The position numbers and the translations under genes are program-made. A stretch of DNA of 64,000 bases. It comes from Mycobacterium bohemicum DSM 44277. Its GTDB lineage: Bacteria; Actinomycetota; Actinomycetes; Mycobacteriales; Mycobacteriaceae. This document shows positions 50,681 to 58,220 of the stretch, piece by piece. The notes beneath the pieces are model-generated. The model ran no database searches. It was not told the DNA's origin and saw nothing but the letters and a program-made list of their open reading frames with translations. Location: NCBI RefSeq assembly GCF_001053185.1, contig NZ_CSTD01000006.1, forward strand, positions 186,001-250,000. The letters run 5' to 3'. Positions within the stretch are counted from its first letter, which is position 1, and each line of letters starts with the position of its first letter.

Positions 50681-51148
50681 TCAGCCCGCGCGCTGCGGCT
50701 CTTCCTGCCGCGCCGGCCCGAATGCGCCGCGCGCCCTGGGCACGTCGGCCACCCGCAGCAGGGCGTCGGCAAGCGAATCCACCACCGGCAGACCGTGATC
50801 GCGGACAATCCGGGTCAGCCGGCGCAGCGGCGCGCCGTCCACCACGGTGCAGTGCAGTCCCGCCGATCGATGCTCCTCGTTGAGCACCAACAGCATTCGA
50901 AGGCCCGCGCTGCTGAGGAAATCCAGGTGGGTGAGGTCGAGGATCAGCGGGGCCCTCAGCAGCGCGAAGCGCCGAATGGTCGTGGCGACAAGGTCGGCAT
51001 TGGACGCGTCGACTTCGCCGTCGACGCGCAGGACGGTGGCCACGCTGCGCGCGTGAACGTGCAATTGCGCACCGGCGCAATCGATCTCATAACGATTACG
51101 CGGCTGTCCGGGCAGGCTTGCACTGCATGTATCGGGGGAGGCAGTCAT
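50681..51148 (-). CDS. STAS-domain anti-anti-sigma factor
   Basis: This 155-residue protein has a STAS domain at about 28-132. The phosphorylatable serine is Ser79/Ser80 in DLTHLDFLSSAGLRML, matching the SpoIIAA/RsbV signature. The N- and C-terminal arms are unstructured. Such proteins bind an anti-sigma kinase when unphosphorylated and free a sigma factor, in mycobacteria typically SigF. No anti-sigma gene is adjacent. A weak SigF-type promoter lies upstream. Confidence 0.88.
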   Translation of the reverse strand: MTASPDTCSASLPGQPRNRYEIDCAGAQLHVHARSVATVLRVDGEVDASNADLVATTIRRFALLRAPLILDLTHLDFLSSAGLRMLLVLNEEHRSAGLHCTVVDGAPLRRLTRIVRDHGLPVVDSLADALLRVADVPRARGAFGPARQEEPQRAG

Positions 51149-51225
51149 GGTGAGATACGCCCTTCGCGGCGAATTCGAACTTGGCGAGCGACAACGGAGT
51201 TGCTCAGGTGTCCTGATGCGCCCTT

Positions 51226-51250
51226 GATACCGGCAGCTGTGGACTCAACC
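51226..51250 (-). promoter_or_regulatory. Weak SigF-type promoter for the STAS gene
   Basis: Reading toward the STAS gene, GGTTG (51250-51246) and GGTAT (51231-51227) are separated by 14 bases. The mycobacterial SigF consensus is GGTTT-N16-GGGTA, so both elements and the spacing are approximate. It lies about 80 bases before the start codon. Confidence 0.25.
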
Positions 51251-51328
51251 TGAGACCAGCCTACCCGAGGAAGCCGCCGGCGGCACGTCGACCGCGCCCA
51301 ACGCCAAGGATTTCGGGTGCGATCCGGC

Positions 51329-52333
51329 TCACTGCCGCAGCGTGGTGTGTGGGCTCTGACCGTAGGCCTGCCGGTACTGGACAGCGAACCGGCCGGTGTG
51401 GGCGAAACCCCAGCGCTGGGCGATCTCGGTGACGGTGGTGGTGGGCGGGGTGCCGGCCAGCAGTTCTTGATGCGCGCGGCTCAGCCGCACCCGGCGCAGG
51501 TATTCCGTCGGCGTGGTGTCGAGCTGGCGCCGGAACAGGTATTGCACGGCCCTGGGCGTCAGGTGCACCGCGGCCGCGATGTCGTTGATCCCGACGTCGC
51601 CCGCGGCGTTGCGGTGGATGAACGACACCGCGTCCCTGAGCGTTTCGGGTATCGCGGGGTCGCCCGCCAGATCCGGGTCGGTCACGGTCGAGGGGAAGCA
51701 TTCGAGCATCGCGCTCGCGAGCAACGGAGCCACGCCCGCGACGACCAGTGGCTGCTGGGCGCTTTCGGGCGAGGCCAGGGTCACGATCGCATAGTCGAGC
51801 GCTCGATGCCAGGCCCGGATGCCGGCGCGCGACCGCGGGCGCCGGTTGAGGAACTGGACCTGCGGCGACGCCGAGTGCGCCGCGGCGACCTTCTGCAGGG
51901 CGTCGGGGGCAACGCTCACCACATCGAACCGAGCGCCGCTGACCTGCAGGGCGCACGACATGCCGTCCGCGACGAGCACCGGGCAGTCCGCCGCGGGAAG
52001 CGGGCCGTCGGCGACCGTGAGAGTTCCCCCGCGGGGCTGGATGACCACCAGCGTCTCCCCCGCGGGAATTTCCAGGGTCGCCCGGCCGTGCACGAGCACC
52101 TCGTCGACCGTCACCGATTGCGTCCGGCGCCGGCGGTGGGTCACCGCGCACGGGCCGGAGATCCCGCCGACCCGCCACCCCGGGGTATAGGCGTCGGCGA
52201 AGAATTGGCGCGCCGCCTGCGGGTCGAGGGAGCGGATTCGTTCGTGGCGGACCGCGGCCGGGGCGACCCGGGGCAGGTCGTACATGGGTTCGTCGGGATC
52301 CAGAACGTCGTCGCCGGCGGGAATGCTGCCCAC
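51329..52333 (-). CDS. AraC-family transcriptional regulator
   Basis: This 334-residue regulator has an N-terminal cupin-like sensing domain (about 60-150, VLVHGRATLEIPAGETLVVI) and a C-terminal double helix-turn-helix (about 235-330): VGINDIAAAVHLTPRAVQYLF and TTVTEIAQRWGFAHTGRFAV. GTG is chosen because TACACT lies exactly at -12 to -7 from it, fitting a leaderless transcript; an ATG 51 bases later is the alternative. Its promoter sits next to the remnant of a glycosyltransferase gene on the same strand. Confidence 0.85.
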   Translation of the reverse strand: MGSIPAGDDVLDPDEPMYDLPRVAPAAVRHERIRSLDPQAARQFFADAYTPGWRVGGISGPCAVTHRRRRTQSVTVDEVLVHGRATLEIPAGETLVVIQPRGGTLTVADGPLPAADCPVLVADGMSCALQVSGARFDVVSVAPDALQKVAAAHSASPQVQFLNRRPRSRAGIRAWHRALDYAIVTLASPESAQQPLVVAGVAPLLASAMLECFPSTVTDPDLAGDPAIPETLRDAVSFIHRNAAGDVGINDIAAAVHLTPRAVQYLFRRQLDTTPTEYLRRVRLSRAHQELLAGTPPTTTVTEIAQRWGFAHTGRFAVQYRQAYGQSPHTTLRQ

Positions 52334-52339
52334 GGCGCC

Positions 52340-52345
52340 AGTGTA
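52340..52345 (-). promoter_or_regulatory. -10 element of the AraC gene (leaderless)
   Basis: On the reverse strand TACACT precedes the GTG by seven bases, so transcription would begin at the start codon, a frequent arrangement in mycobacteria. Confidence 0.4.
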
Positions 52346-52475
52346 GGCGGTGCCGCACGTAGGCGGCGGTGTCGTGCCCGCGGGCGGACAGGGCGGCGCA
52401 CAGCTGGCCGAGGCTCTCCCAACCAGCGTCGTCACACGCGATGTCGTCGCCGCCCACAAGCGCAACCCTCAACAT
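52340..52475 (-). pseudogene. Glycosyltransferase 5' remnant
   Basis: An ATG preceded by GGAGGGAGTG opens a frame beginning MLRVALVGGDDI, then WESLGQLCAALSARGHDTAA, the typical N-terminal Rossmann strand and helix of a GT-B glycosyltransferase. After about 42 codons the frame runs into the AraC promoter and coding region in a wrong frame, and nothing of the nucleotide-sugar domain is present. It is therefore a truncated gene with its ribosome site and a SigF-type promoter still intact. Confidence 0.65.
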
Positions 52476-52532
52476 CACTCCCTCCGCCGGAGCCCGCGCA
52501 CTTACCGTCCGGAGACGATTAGCCCGGTGGGG

Positions 52533-52558
52533 GTACCCGATGCGCTCGGCGACGAAAC
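52533..52558 (-). promoter_or_regulatory. SigF-type promoter of the glycosyltransferase remnant
   Basis: On the reverse strand GTTT (52558-52555), a 16-base spacer and GGGTAC (52538-52533) match the SigF pattern GGTTT-N16-GGGTAY except for the first base. The -10 is 58 bases before the remnant's ATG. Confidence 0.45.
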
Positions 52559-52773
52559 ATAAATTTTCGCCGACCACCATGACGAGCAAAAGCCCAGGTC
52601 GCGCCGTCGCCCGCCTGGTCCGCGCGCTCAGTCCAAGAGGTCAAACCCGATCCGGTCAGCCGACGGCGGTGCGTACACGTGAGCGACCCCGGAAACGCGC
52701 AGTCCCCACCGGTTTCCGCCGCTCGCGGCGCGGGCACTCTCGGATCGGTGTCTATCGGAAGGGAGGATGGGTC
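52559..52773. other. Divergent intergenic region with a forward SigF-like promoter
   Basis: No gene is recognised here. On the forward strand GGTTT (52711-52715), a 16-base spacer and GGGCA (52732-52736, one mismatch to GGGTA) form a SigF-like promoter 38 bases before the DUF7218 gene. An AT-rich tract with ACATAAATTTTCG (52557-52569) lies at the left end. GGGAGG at 52761-52766 is the ribosome site of the following gene. Confidence 0.4.
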
Positions 52774-53031
52774 GTGCCGAACTCGTCGATCAAGAACGAG
52801 AAGATGTACCGCGATCTGCGCAAGCAGGGCGACTCCAAGGAGAAGGCGGCGCGAATTTCGAACGCGGCCGCCGCGCGGGGCAAGTCCTCGGTCTCCCGCA
52901 AGGGGGGACTCTCGGGTTCCTACGCCGACTGGACGGTCCCACAGCTCAAGAAGCGCGCCAAAGAGCTTGGCATTTCCGGGTATTCGGGCCTGACCAAGGA
53001 CAAGCTGGTCGCCAAGCTGCGCAACCACTGA
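52774..53031 (+). CDS. Small basic Rho-N/SAP-like domain protein (DUF7218-type)
   Basis: This 85-residue protein has a basic N-terminal half (SSIKNEKMYRDLRKQGDSKE, ISNAAAARGKSSVSRKGG) and a C-terminal helical-hairpin SAP/Rho-N-like motif (WTVPQLKKRAKELGISGYSG, LTKDKLVAKLRNH) suited to nucleic-acid binding. The GTG start has a strong ribosome site (GGGAGG, seven bases away). Similar small proteins are abundant in actinobacteria and often stress-induced; the SigF-like promoter upstream fits that. Confidence 0.85.
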   Translation: MPNSSIKNEKMYRDLRKQGDSKEKAARISNAAAARGKSSVSRKGGLSGSYADWTVPQLKKRAKELGISGYSGLTKDKLVAKLRNH

Positions 53032-53040
53032 GTCGGCGGC

Positions 53041-53650
53041 TCAGTCGGTCAGGCCGAGCCGCTCGGCCAGCACCAGGAACGCGAACGCGTAGTCGTTGTC
53101 CGCTGTTTCGCTCCTGATGCGCTCCCAGTCCAGCCGTTCGCGAATCGCCCGCACGGCGGGCAGCAGGCGGGCGAAGTCACAGTGGTGTTTGCCCAGGGAA
53201 CGCAGCTTCTGGATGAGCACCATGGTGGGCGGCAGCACCGGCATCGTGATCGCCAGCACGTCACGGTCTTCCGCGCTCAATCCAGGGTCGCCGGTCCGGC
53301 GGGTGCTCCACGGCGAACCCCGCGTCGCCCAGCGTCGCCGCCGCGGCGGCGACATCGGCCTCGGCCACATCCACGTCGTGACTGGGTTCGGGTGCGCCAT
53401 AAGCCCACAACGCGTAACCGCCGGCCAGCGCGAAACGGGGCCCGTTCTCCTTCAGCGCCGACGCCGCCTCCCTCAGCGCCTCCCGCAGGGGGCCGCCCTG
53501 CGCCGGGGCGTTCGCGGCTGCCTCCGTCGATGCTTTCGTCGATGTCCTCGTGGGTGGGTCATACCCCTGCTCCTCGGCTCGGCAACCTTGCCGGTGTTGG
53601 GGAATCGTTCGCGCGCCGTTTAATTCAGGGTCCGAAGGGAAACACTTCAA
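53041..53650 (-). pseudogene. Nucleotidyltransferase-type protein, deleted and frameshifted
   Basis: The N-terminal frame contains PRFALAGGYALWAYGAPEPS followed by HDVDVAEADV, resembling the active-site region of MNT/AbiEii-like nucleotidyltransferases, and stops soon after GFAVEHPP. A different frame then gives RDVLAITMPVLPPTMVLIQK and LGKHHCDFARLLPAVRAIRE to a TGA. The join, near 53280-53290, seems to omit several dozen residues. Both halves read well as protein, so one ancestral gene was damaged. The correct start codon is uncertain. Confidence 0.6.
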
Positions 53651-53653
53651 GTT

Positions 53654-53860
53654 ATGTCAGGCCGAGTCCCCCGCGCGCACGACCGGGTCGCGGTCGTGAT
53701 TCCCGCCTGCCGGGCGATCGCGAACCCGCTGGCCCACCAGGCCGGGGCCGACGCCGATACGAACTTGATGGTCTTTGCGACAACGCGAGCCCGGGCCCGG
53801 GACCCACATGGACTCGCTCGTCACTCCGGGCAACCGGGGAGATCGGTGGCGGGTGATTGC
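53654..53860 (+). pseudogene. Possible family-2 glycosyltransferase remnant
   Basis: A short frame starts MSGRVPRAHDRVAVVIPA, like the N-terminus of GT-A glycosyltransferases, then after a jump has GADADTNLM, resembling a donor-site DAD region, before losing similarity. Only about 69 codons exist, so it would be a twice-deleted remnant. It is upstream of an acyl-CoA dehydrogenase-like gene; glycosyltransferase-dehydrogenase clusters occur in mycobacteria. Chance resemblance is possible. Confidence 0.35.
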
Positions 53861-53862
53861 GT

Positions 53863-54801
53863 GTGACGGCGGGGGTGGTCAAGCATTGGCTGGAGTCGGG
53901 ACGACTCGAGATGCCACTGCCCGCGTCGGGACGAACCGCTGAGCGGTGGCAACGCCTGGCGCGGCTGGCCGAGGACGACATCGTCGCGGCCCGGATCGCC
54001 GAGTCCCACGTCGACGCCGTCGCCATCCTCGGCGAGCTGGGCGGCAAACCGCCCGAGCCGGGCCAGCTGTGGGCCGTGTGGTCGGCCGAGTCCCCGGACG
54101 CGACGGTGCGCGCCAGCCACGTCAACGGCGCCCACACGTTGAGCGGAACGAAGGTCTGGTGTTCGGGGGCCGGGTTCTGCACCCACGCGCTGGTCACCGC
54201 GCGCCAAGACGACGGGCGCCGGGGCCTGTTCGCGGTCACCGTCACCGAGCCGGCCGTGAAGGCGCTGCCGAGCACGTGGTGGAACCCCGGAATGGCCGGC
54301 AGCGACACCCGGTCCGTGCAATTCACCAACGCCCCGGCCGTGTCCCTGGGCGACCCCGGCGAGTACGAGGAGCGGCCCGGCTTCTGGCACGCCGCGATCG
54401 GCGTCGCCGCCTGCTGGCTCGGTGGCGCGCGCCGGGTCGCCGAACCGCTGTACCGTTGCGCCCGAAGCAGATCCGCGGACGCGTACTCCCTGGCCCACCT
54501 CGGCGCGGTCGACGCCGCGCTGGCCGCCAGCGACGGCATGCTGACGGCGGCCGCGGCGCAAGTCGATGCCGACCCGTTCGACCGCGCCGGAACCGCTCAA
54601 CTGCTGGCGCGCCGGGTCCGCGCGGTGGTGGAACACGCGGTCGACGAGGCCATCACCCGCACCGGCCGCGCCCTGGGCCCGGGTCCGCTGTGCCAGGACG
54701 GCCGGCACGCCCAGCGGGTCGCCGACCTGACCATCTACATCCGCCAGAGCCATGCCGAACGGGACCTCGCCGAGCTGGGACGCCTCGCCGGACAGCAGTG
54801 A
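53863..54801 (+). CDS. Acyl-CoA dehydrogenase-like protein
   Basis: This 312-residue protein has the ACAD middle and C-terminal domains but a shortened N-terminus. SHVNGAHTLSGTKVWCSGAG, FCTHALVTARQDDGRRGLF and FTNAPAVSLGDPGEYEERPG follow the beta domain, and the helical C-terminus has RAVVEHAVDEAITRTGRALG. The catalytic Glu and FAD motifs are weak, so activity is uncertain. The start is GTG; a TTG two codons earlier is possible. It may have been shortened when the preceding gene decayed. Confidence 0.7.
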   Translation: MTAGVVKHWLESGRLEMPLPASGRTAERWQRLARLAEDDIVAARIAESHVDAVAILGELGGKPPEPGQLWAVWSAESPDATVRASHVNGAHTLSGTKVWCSGAGFCTHALVTARQDDGRRGLFAVTVTEPAVKALPSTWWNPGMAGSDTRSVQFTNAPAVSLGDPGEYEERPGFWHAAIGVAACWLGGARRVAEPLYRCARSRSADAYSLAHLGAVDAALAASDGMLTAAAAQVDADPFDRAGTAQLLARRVRAVVEHAVDEAITRTGRALGPGPLCQDGRHAQRVADLTIYIRQSHAERDLAELGRLAGQQ

Positions 54802-54926
54802 GGATGGCACGGACGCCCGCCCCGCGGGTAACGACGCCAGGTTTGCGGCCAAGCCCGGCGCCCACCGTTTCACCTGACAGCGCGGCCGGGTGACTGCCCG
54901 GGCTCGAAAGCGGGTATCGAAACCCC

Positions 54927-55692
54927 ATGCGCGTGGCCACTTTCAACATCCTGCATGGCCGCACCGTCGGTGACGGGGTGCACCCTGACCGGCTGCGCGA
55001 CGCGGTGCGCCGACTGGACCCCGATGTGCTCTCCCTGCAGGAAGGTGGACCGCGAACAGCGCCGCTCCGCTCTCGCCGACCTCACGGCGGTGGCGGCCGA
55101 GGCCATGGGCGCCGTCGAACACCGTTTCGTGGCCGCGATCTCCGGCACCCCGGGGGCCACGTGGATGGCCGCCACCGGGCGGGAACAACCGGGCACCGCC
55201 GCCTACGGGATCGCCCTGCTGTCCCGGTATCCGGCCATCAGCTGGCAGGTGGTTCGGTTGCCGCGCATCCCGATGCGTCTCCCGATGTACTTGCCGGGCC
55301 CCAACCGGGTGATGGTCGTGGACGAGGAGCCGCGGGCCGCGGTCATCGCGCAATTGCGCACCCCGGGGGGCGGGCTGACGGTGGCCAACACGCATTTGTC
55401 CTTCGTGCCCGGCTGGAACCGGCGCCAGCTGCGCCGCCTCGTTCGCGACCTGCGCGGGTTCCCGGGGCCGCGGCTGCTGACCGGCGACCTCAACATGACC
55501 CCGTCGGCGGTGCGCGGCTGGTCGGGCATGCACCCGCTGGCCGTCGCGAAAACCTTTCCCGCCCAAGCTCCCACCCGCCAGCTCGACCACATCCTGACCG
55601 ACGACGGCGGCCTGCGCGGAGATGCCGTCGAGGCCCCGCTCATGCCCATCTCGGATCATCGGCCGCTGGCCGTCAACCTCGAACGCGGGTGA
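54927..55692 (+). pseudogene. Endonuclease/exonuclease/phosphatase-family protein with a one-base frameshift
   Basis: The frame starts MRVATFNILHGRTVGD and reaches LSLQE, then shifts. In the next frame the protein continues as VDREQRRSALADLTAV to the end, with GDLNMTPSAVRGW, QLDHILTDDGG and SDHRPLAVNLERG, the metal and catalytic motifs of the EEP superfamily (DNase I, sphingomyelinase, inositol phosphatase). Removing one base in GAAGGTGG (55041-55048) restores QEVDR and a 254-residue protein. It is either a recent mutation or a sequencing error. The substrate is unknown. Confidence 0.82.
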
Positions 55693-55695
55693 AGG

Positions 55696-55965
55696 CTAGC
55701 CCCGCCCGGCGGCCGCCACCCGGCGCCGCACCCGTTCGATGTCGTCGGGCAGCGGCATCGCATCGGTGACCCGGGTGATCGCCACCCCGACGTCGACCCT
55801 GCCGGCCGGCGCGGACAGCCTCGCCGCGATCGCGGCGGCCTCGTCATCGGACACCCGGCGCGGCAAGAGCGCCAGCAGCGGCGCGTAGCCGGCAGCGGGA
55901 GCGGCGGCGGGGTAGCCCGCCCGCACGAAGGCGACCACGGCCGAGATGCAGTTGCCCAGGCCCAT
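55696..55965 (-). CDS. DUF3349 small protein
   Basis: This 89-residue protein is of a mycobacterial family of unknown function. It begins MGLGNCISAVVAFVRAGYPA and continues with LLALLPRRVSDDEAAAIAAR, then VDVGVAITRVTDAMPLPDD, a small helical domain with a repeated winged-helix look. An in-frame GTG nine bases upstream is possible; GGGAGAGGGG is placed to serve the ATG. It lies downstream of the csbD-like gene behind a strong hairpin. Confidence 0.85.
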   Translation of the reverse strand: MGLGNCISAVVAFVRAGYPAAAPAAGYAPLLALLPRRVSDDEAAAIAARLSAPAGRVDVGVAITRVTDAMPLPDDIERVRRRVAAAGRG

Positions 55966-56068
55966 CGCATTCACCCCTCTCCCTACCACGTCCGTGTCGG
56001 CGCCGGCGCCGCAACAGCCGAGGAATAGCCCGGCATGACGGATTGAAACACGGCGACCGGTGACGCGA

Positions 56069-56101
56069 GCGGGGTCCGGCCCAGATCGGACCGGACCCCG
56101 C
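56069..56101 (-). terminator. Hairpin terminator after the CsbD-like gene
   Basis: GCGGGGTCCGG (56069-56079) and CCGGACCCCGC (56091-56101) form a perfect 11-base stem with an 11-base loop. It begins 14 bases after the csbD-like stop on the reverse strand. There is no U-tract. Confidence 0.65.
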
Positions 56102-56114
56102 CCCGCGGAACAGG

Positions 56115-56351
56115 CTATTGATTCTCCTTCTGGCGCTGTTCGGCAGCGTCCGCGCCGGCCCGTGCGGACTCGGCTTCGGCTTCCTTGCGACCCGCGTCGC
56201 GCTGGGCATCGGCCTTGTCCTGCTGCGCCTGACCTTCGCGGACCATGTCGTCGCGGCCGGTCACGGCTCCGCCGACCTCTTTTACCTTGCCCTTGATGCC
56301 TTCGACGGCGCCCTGCAGGGCTTCCTGCGGCCCGCTCTTGTCGTCCCCCAT
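56115..56351 (-). CDS. CsbD-like / microaggregate-binding-protein-like stress protein
   Basis: This 78-residue, highly charged protein is predicted to be helical or disordered. The CsbD-type core is EALQGAVEGIKGKVKEVGGA, followed by an Ala/Glu/Lys/Gln-rich tail (KADAQRDAGRKEAEAESARA). Family members are abundant under general-stress sigma control. The ribosome site GGGAGG is ten bases before the ATG, and a SigF-like promoter lies further upstream on the same strand. Confidence 0.85.
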   Translation of the reverse strand: MGDDKSGPQEALQGAVEGIKGKVKEVGGAVTGRDDMVREGQAQQDKADAQRDAGRKEAEAESARAGADAAEQRQKENQ

Positions 56352-56434
56352 GTTTTGCCTCCCTATCGGTTGTTGGTGGGCCCCGAACCGGCCCCGCGAC
56401 CGGTGGTCTGCCGAATCGCCACAACCCGTTTCGG

Positions 56435-56459
56435 GTTCCCGCCGCGCGCGCCCTCAAAC
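56435..56459 (-). promoter_or_regulatory. SigF-like promoter of the CsbD-like gene
   Basis: On the reverse strand GTTT (56459-56456), a 15-base spacer and GGGAAC (56440-56435) resemble GGTTT-N16-GGGTA. It mirrors a better match on the other strand. Confidence 0.35.
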
Positions 56460-56522
56460 GCCCGCCGCGCGGCCCCCACAGAGTTGACGGACGGGCCGTG
56501 ACGCGAAGGATCACGGATCCGG

Positions 56523-56547
56523 CGTTTGAGCCCGCTTTTGCCGGGTA
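56523..56547 (+). promoter_or_regulatory. SigF-type promoter of the NmrA-like gene
   Basis: CGTTT (56523-56527), a 15-base spacer and GGGTA (56543-56547) match the SigF promoter pattern closely. It is placed 46 bases before the GTG of the downstream gene. Confidence 0.45.
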
Positions 56548-56592
56548 GTGATAGCCGGCGATCCTCGAATGTCCGCGAAATCGGGAAAAGGG

Positions 56593-57414
56593 GTGAGGGA
56601 CACGACCACTGTCGCAGTCGTCGGGGCGACCGGGACGGCCGGTACCCGCGTCGTCGCACGGCTCCGGGCCCGCGGCGTCGCGGTGGTCGAGATCTCCCGG
56701 ACGCGGGGTGTCGACCTGCTCGGGGACGGCCTGGCAAGCGCCCTGGACGGGGCCGAGGTCGTCATCGACGTGTCGGACCCGGCGCCGGCCGATGGGCGGT
56801 CGGGCGTCGAGGACGCACTGGCCGCGGCCTCCCGCAACCTCGTGGGTGCCTGCGCCGCCCGGAAGGTCCGGCGTCTGGTGGTCTCGACGATCGCCGGCGT
56901 CGAGGACCCCGCCTTCGACGGCGTGCCCTACTACGAGGGCAAACGGGCGGCCAAGAAGATCGCGCTCGACAGCCAGGTGCCCACCACGATCGTGAAATCC
57001 ACGCAGTGGTACGAATTCGCCACCCAGCCGGTCGCGGTGGACTTCGACGGCGATGACGAGGTGGTGGTCGAAGACTGGCTCATTCAGCCGATCGCGGCCG
57101 ACACGGTCGCCGACGTCCTCGTCGAGGCGGCCCTGGGGCAGACGCACGCGCCGCGCACCGTGACCGGCCCGCGCCCCATGCGGCTGCCGGACCTGGCGTC
57201 GAGAGTGCTGGCCCGCCAGGGCGACGCTCGTCCCGTCCGCGCCGTGCGCCCGGCCATTCCCGCGCTCTCCGCGGGGGTGCTGCTTCCGCCCGATCATGCG
57301 GTGGTCGTCGGGCCCGACGCCGACACCTGGTTGCGCTCGCTGCCACCGGTGGCCGTGGCCGGCGACGGGCAACGGGCAACGGCCCCCGGCAGGCCGGACC
57401 GGTCGAAGAGCTGA
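56593..57414 (+). CDS. NmrA-like NAD(P)-binding protein
   Basis: This 273-residue atypical SDR has the dinucleotide motif VAVVGATGTAGTRVVARL near residue 6-23. The core reads RKVRRLVVSTIAGVEDPAFD, then YYEGKRAAKKIALDSQVPTT with a Tyr-x-x-x-Lys-like arrangement, then STQWYEFATQPVAV. Such proteins may be redox sensors (NmrA) or isomerase-reductases. The GTG start gives a family-like N-terminus; an ATG eight codons upstream is an alternative. It is divergent from the csbD-like gene. Confidence 0.82.
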   Translation: MRDTTTVAVVGATGTAGTRVVARLRARGVAVVEISRTRGVDLLGDGLASALDGAEVVIDVSDPAPADGRSGVEDALAAASRNLVGACAARKVRRLVVSTIAGVEDPAFDGVPYYEGKRAAKKIALDSQVPTTIVKSTQWYEFATQPVAVDFDGDDEVVVEDWLIQPIAADTVADVLVEAALGQTHAPRTVTGPRPMRLPDLASRVLARQGDARPVRAVRPAIPALSAGVLLPPDHAVVVGPDADTWLRSLPPVAVAGDGQRATAPGRPDRSKS

Positions 57415-57463
57415 GCCGCCGACTCAGGTCACGTTTGGGTCACGATCGCGATCACGAATTGTT

Positions 57464-57483
57464 AAGAAAGACAGCACTTTCTT
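57464..57483. terminator. AT-rich hairpin after the NmrA-like gene
   Basis: AAGAAAG and CTTTCTT form a seven-base stem with a six-base loop, followed by TAGAG, 50 bases after the stop. It stands out in the GC-rich background. It may be a terminator or an operator in the hemophore-like gene's upstream region. Confidence 0.4.
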
Positions 57484-57684
57484 TAGAGCTCCCACAAGCT
57501 AACAGGTCGTATCGGCCGTTTGCCCGGCAAATGGCCGGTCACGGAACGTTGACGGAGTGGCCGACGGCCGTGCGTTCGTCGTCAGCCCACACGGCGACCT
57601 TGCCGCTTCCGCTACTTTGGGTTACGAGGTTCGGGCGCCTCTTTCACGCACCGATTCGATTACTTTCGAAGGACAAAATCGATC

Positions 57685-58083
57685 ATGAAAAACAGCAGCA
57701 TTGTCGCGCGTCGGCGAGTTGCCGGCATCGGTGCCGGCTGCCTGCTCGGGGGGATCGCGATGGGCATCGTCGGCGCGCCGTCGGCCGCCGCGGCACCCGA
57801 CTGCAGCCCGGCCGGTGTGAACGCCACCGTCTCCTCCGTGCAGGGCTCGGCGCAGCAGTACCTCGCCGCTCACCCGGACGCCAACCAGGTGGTCACCGCG
57901 GCCTACGGCCAGCCCCGCCCGGAGGCCGAGTCGAGCCTGCGCAGCTACTTCACGGGCCATCCCCAGCAGTACTACGACCTGCGCGGCATCCTGGCACCGA
58001 TCGGTGACACCGAACGGCAGTGCAACGTCAAGGCGTTGCCGCCCGTCCTGGAGTCGGCCTACCAGGAATTCATGGCCGGCTGA
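57685..58083 (+). CDS. Secreted hemophore-like protein
   Basis: This 132-residue exported protein has a basic start, a hydrophobic core (GAGCLLGGIAMGIVG) and a likely signal cleavage after PSAAAA (residues 32-37). The mature part is a small helical domain with Cys40 and Cys113 placed for one disulfide, and Tyr/His-rich segments (GHPQQYYDLRGIL). This resembles the mycobacterial Rv0203-type heme-carrier family, which ferries heme in the periplasm to MmpL transporters. No MmpL or heme gene is nearby, and heme binding is inferred from family likeness. Confidence 0.8.
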   Translation: MKNSSIVARRRVAGIGAGCLLGGIAMGIVGAPSAAAAPDCSPAGVNATVSSVQGSAQQYLAAHPDANQVVTAAYGQPRPEAESSLRSYFTGHPQQYYDLRGILAPIGDTERQCNVKALPPVLESAYQEFMAG

Positions 58084-58106
58084 GGCCGTCGAGGAACGAC
58101 CCGGGG

Positions 58107-58134
58107 CGACCCGCCACACTGCCGTGGCGGGTCG
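58107..58134 (+). terminator. Strong intrinsic terminator after the hemophore-like gene
   Basis: CGACCCGCCAC (58107-58117) pairs perfectly with GTGGCGGGTCG (58124-58134) around a six-base loop, followed by TCTTGCGTTGG. It starts 24 bases after the stop codon. Confidence 0.8.
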
Positions 58135-58150
58135 TCTTGCGTTGGCGCAA

Positions 58151-58177
58151 CGTGTAAACGGCTGCGCCCACGGGTAT
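58151..58177 (+). promoter_or_regulatory. SigF-like promoter of the topoisomerase IB gene
   Basis: GGGTAT at 58172-58177 is a perfect SigF -10. The -35, CGTGT (58151-58155), is weak, with a 16-base spacer. The start codon is 44 bases downstream. Confidence 0.3.
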
Positions 58178-58220
58178 TTCTGCCTCGGACTCGACCCGGT
58201 GCGGAGTGAAGGAGACGGGG

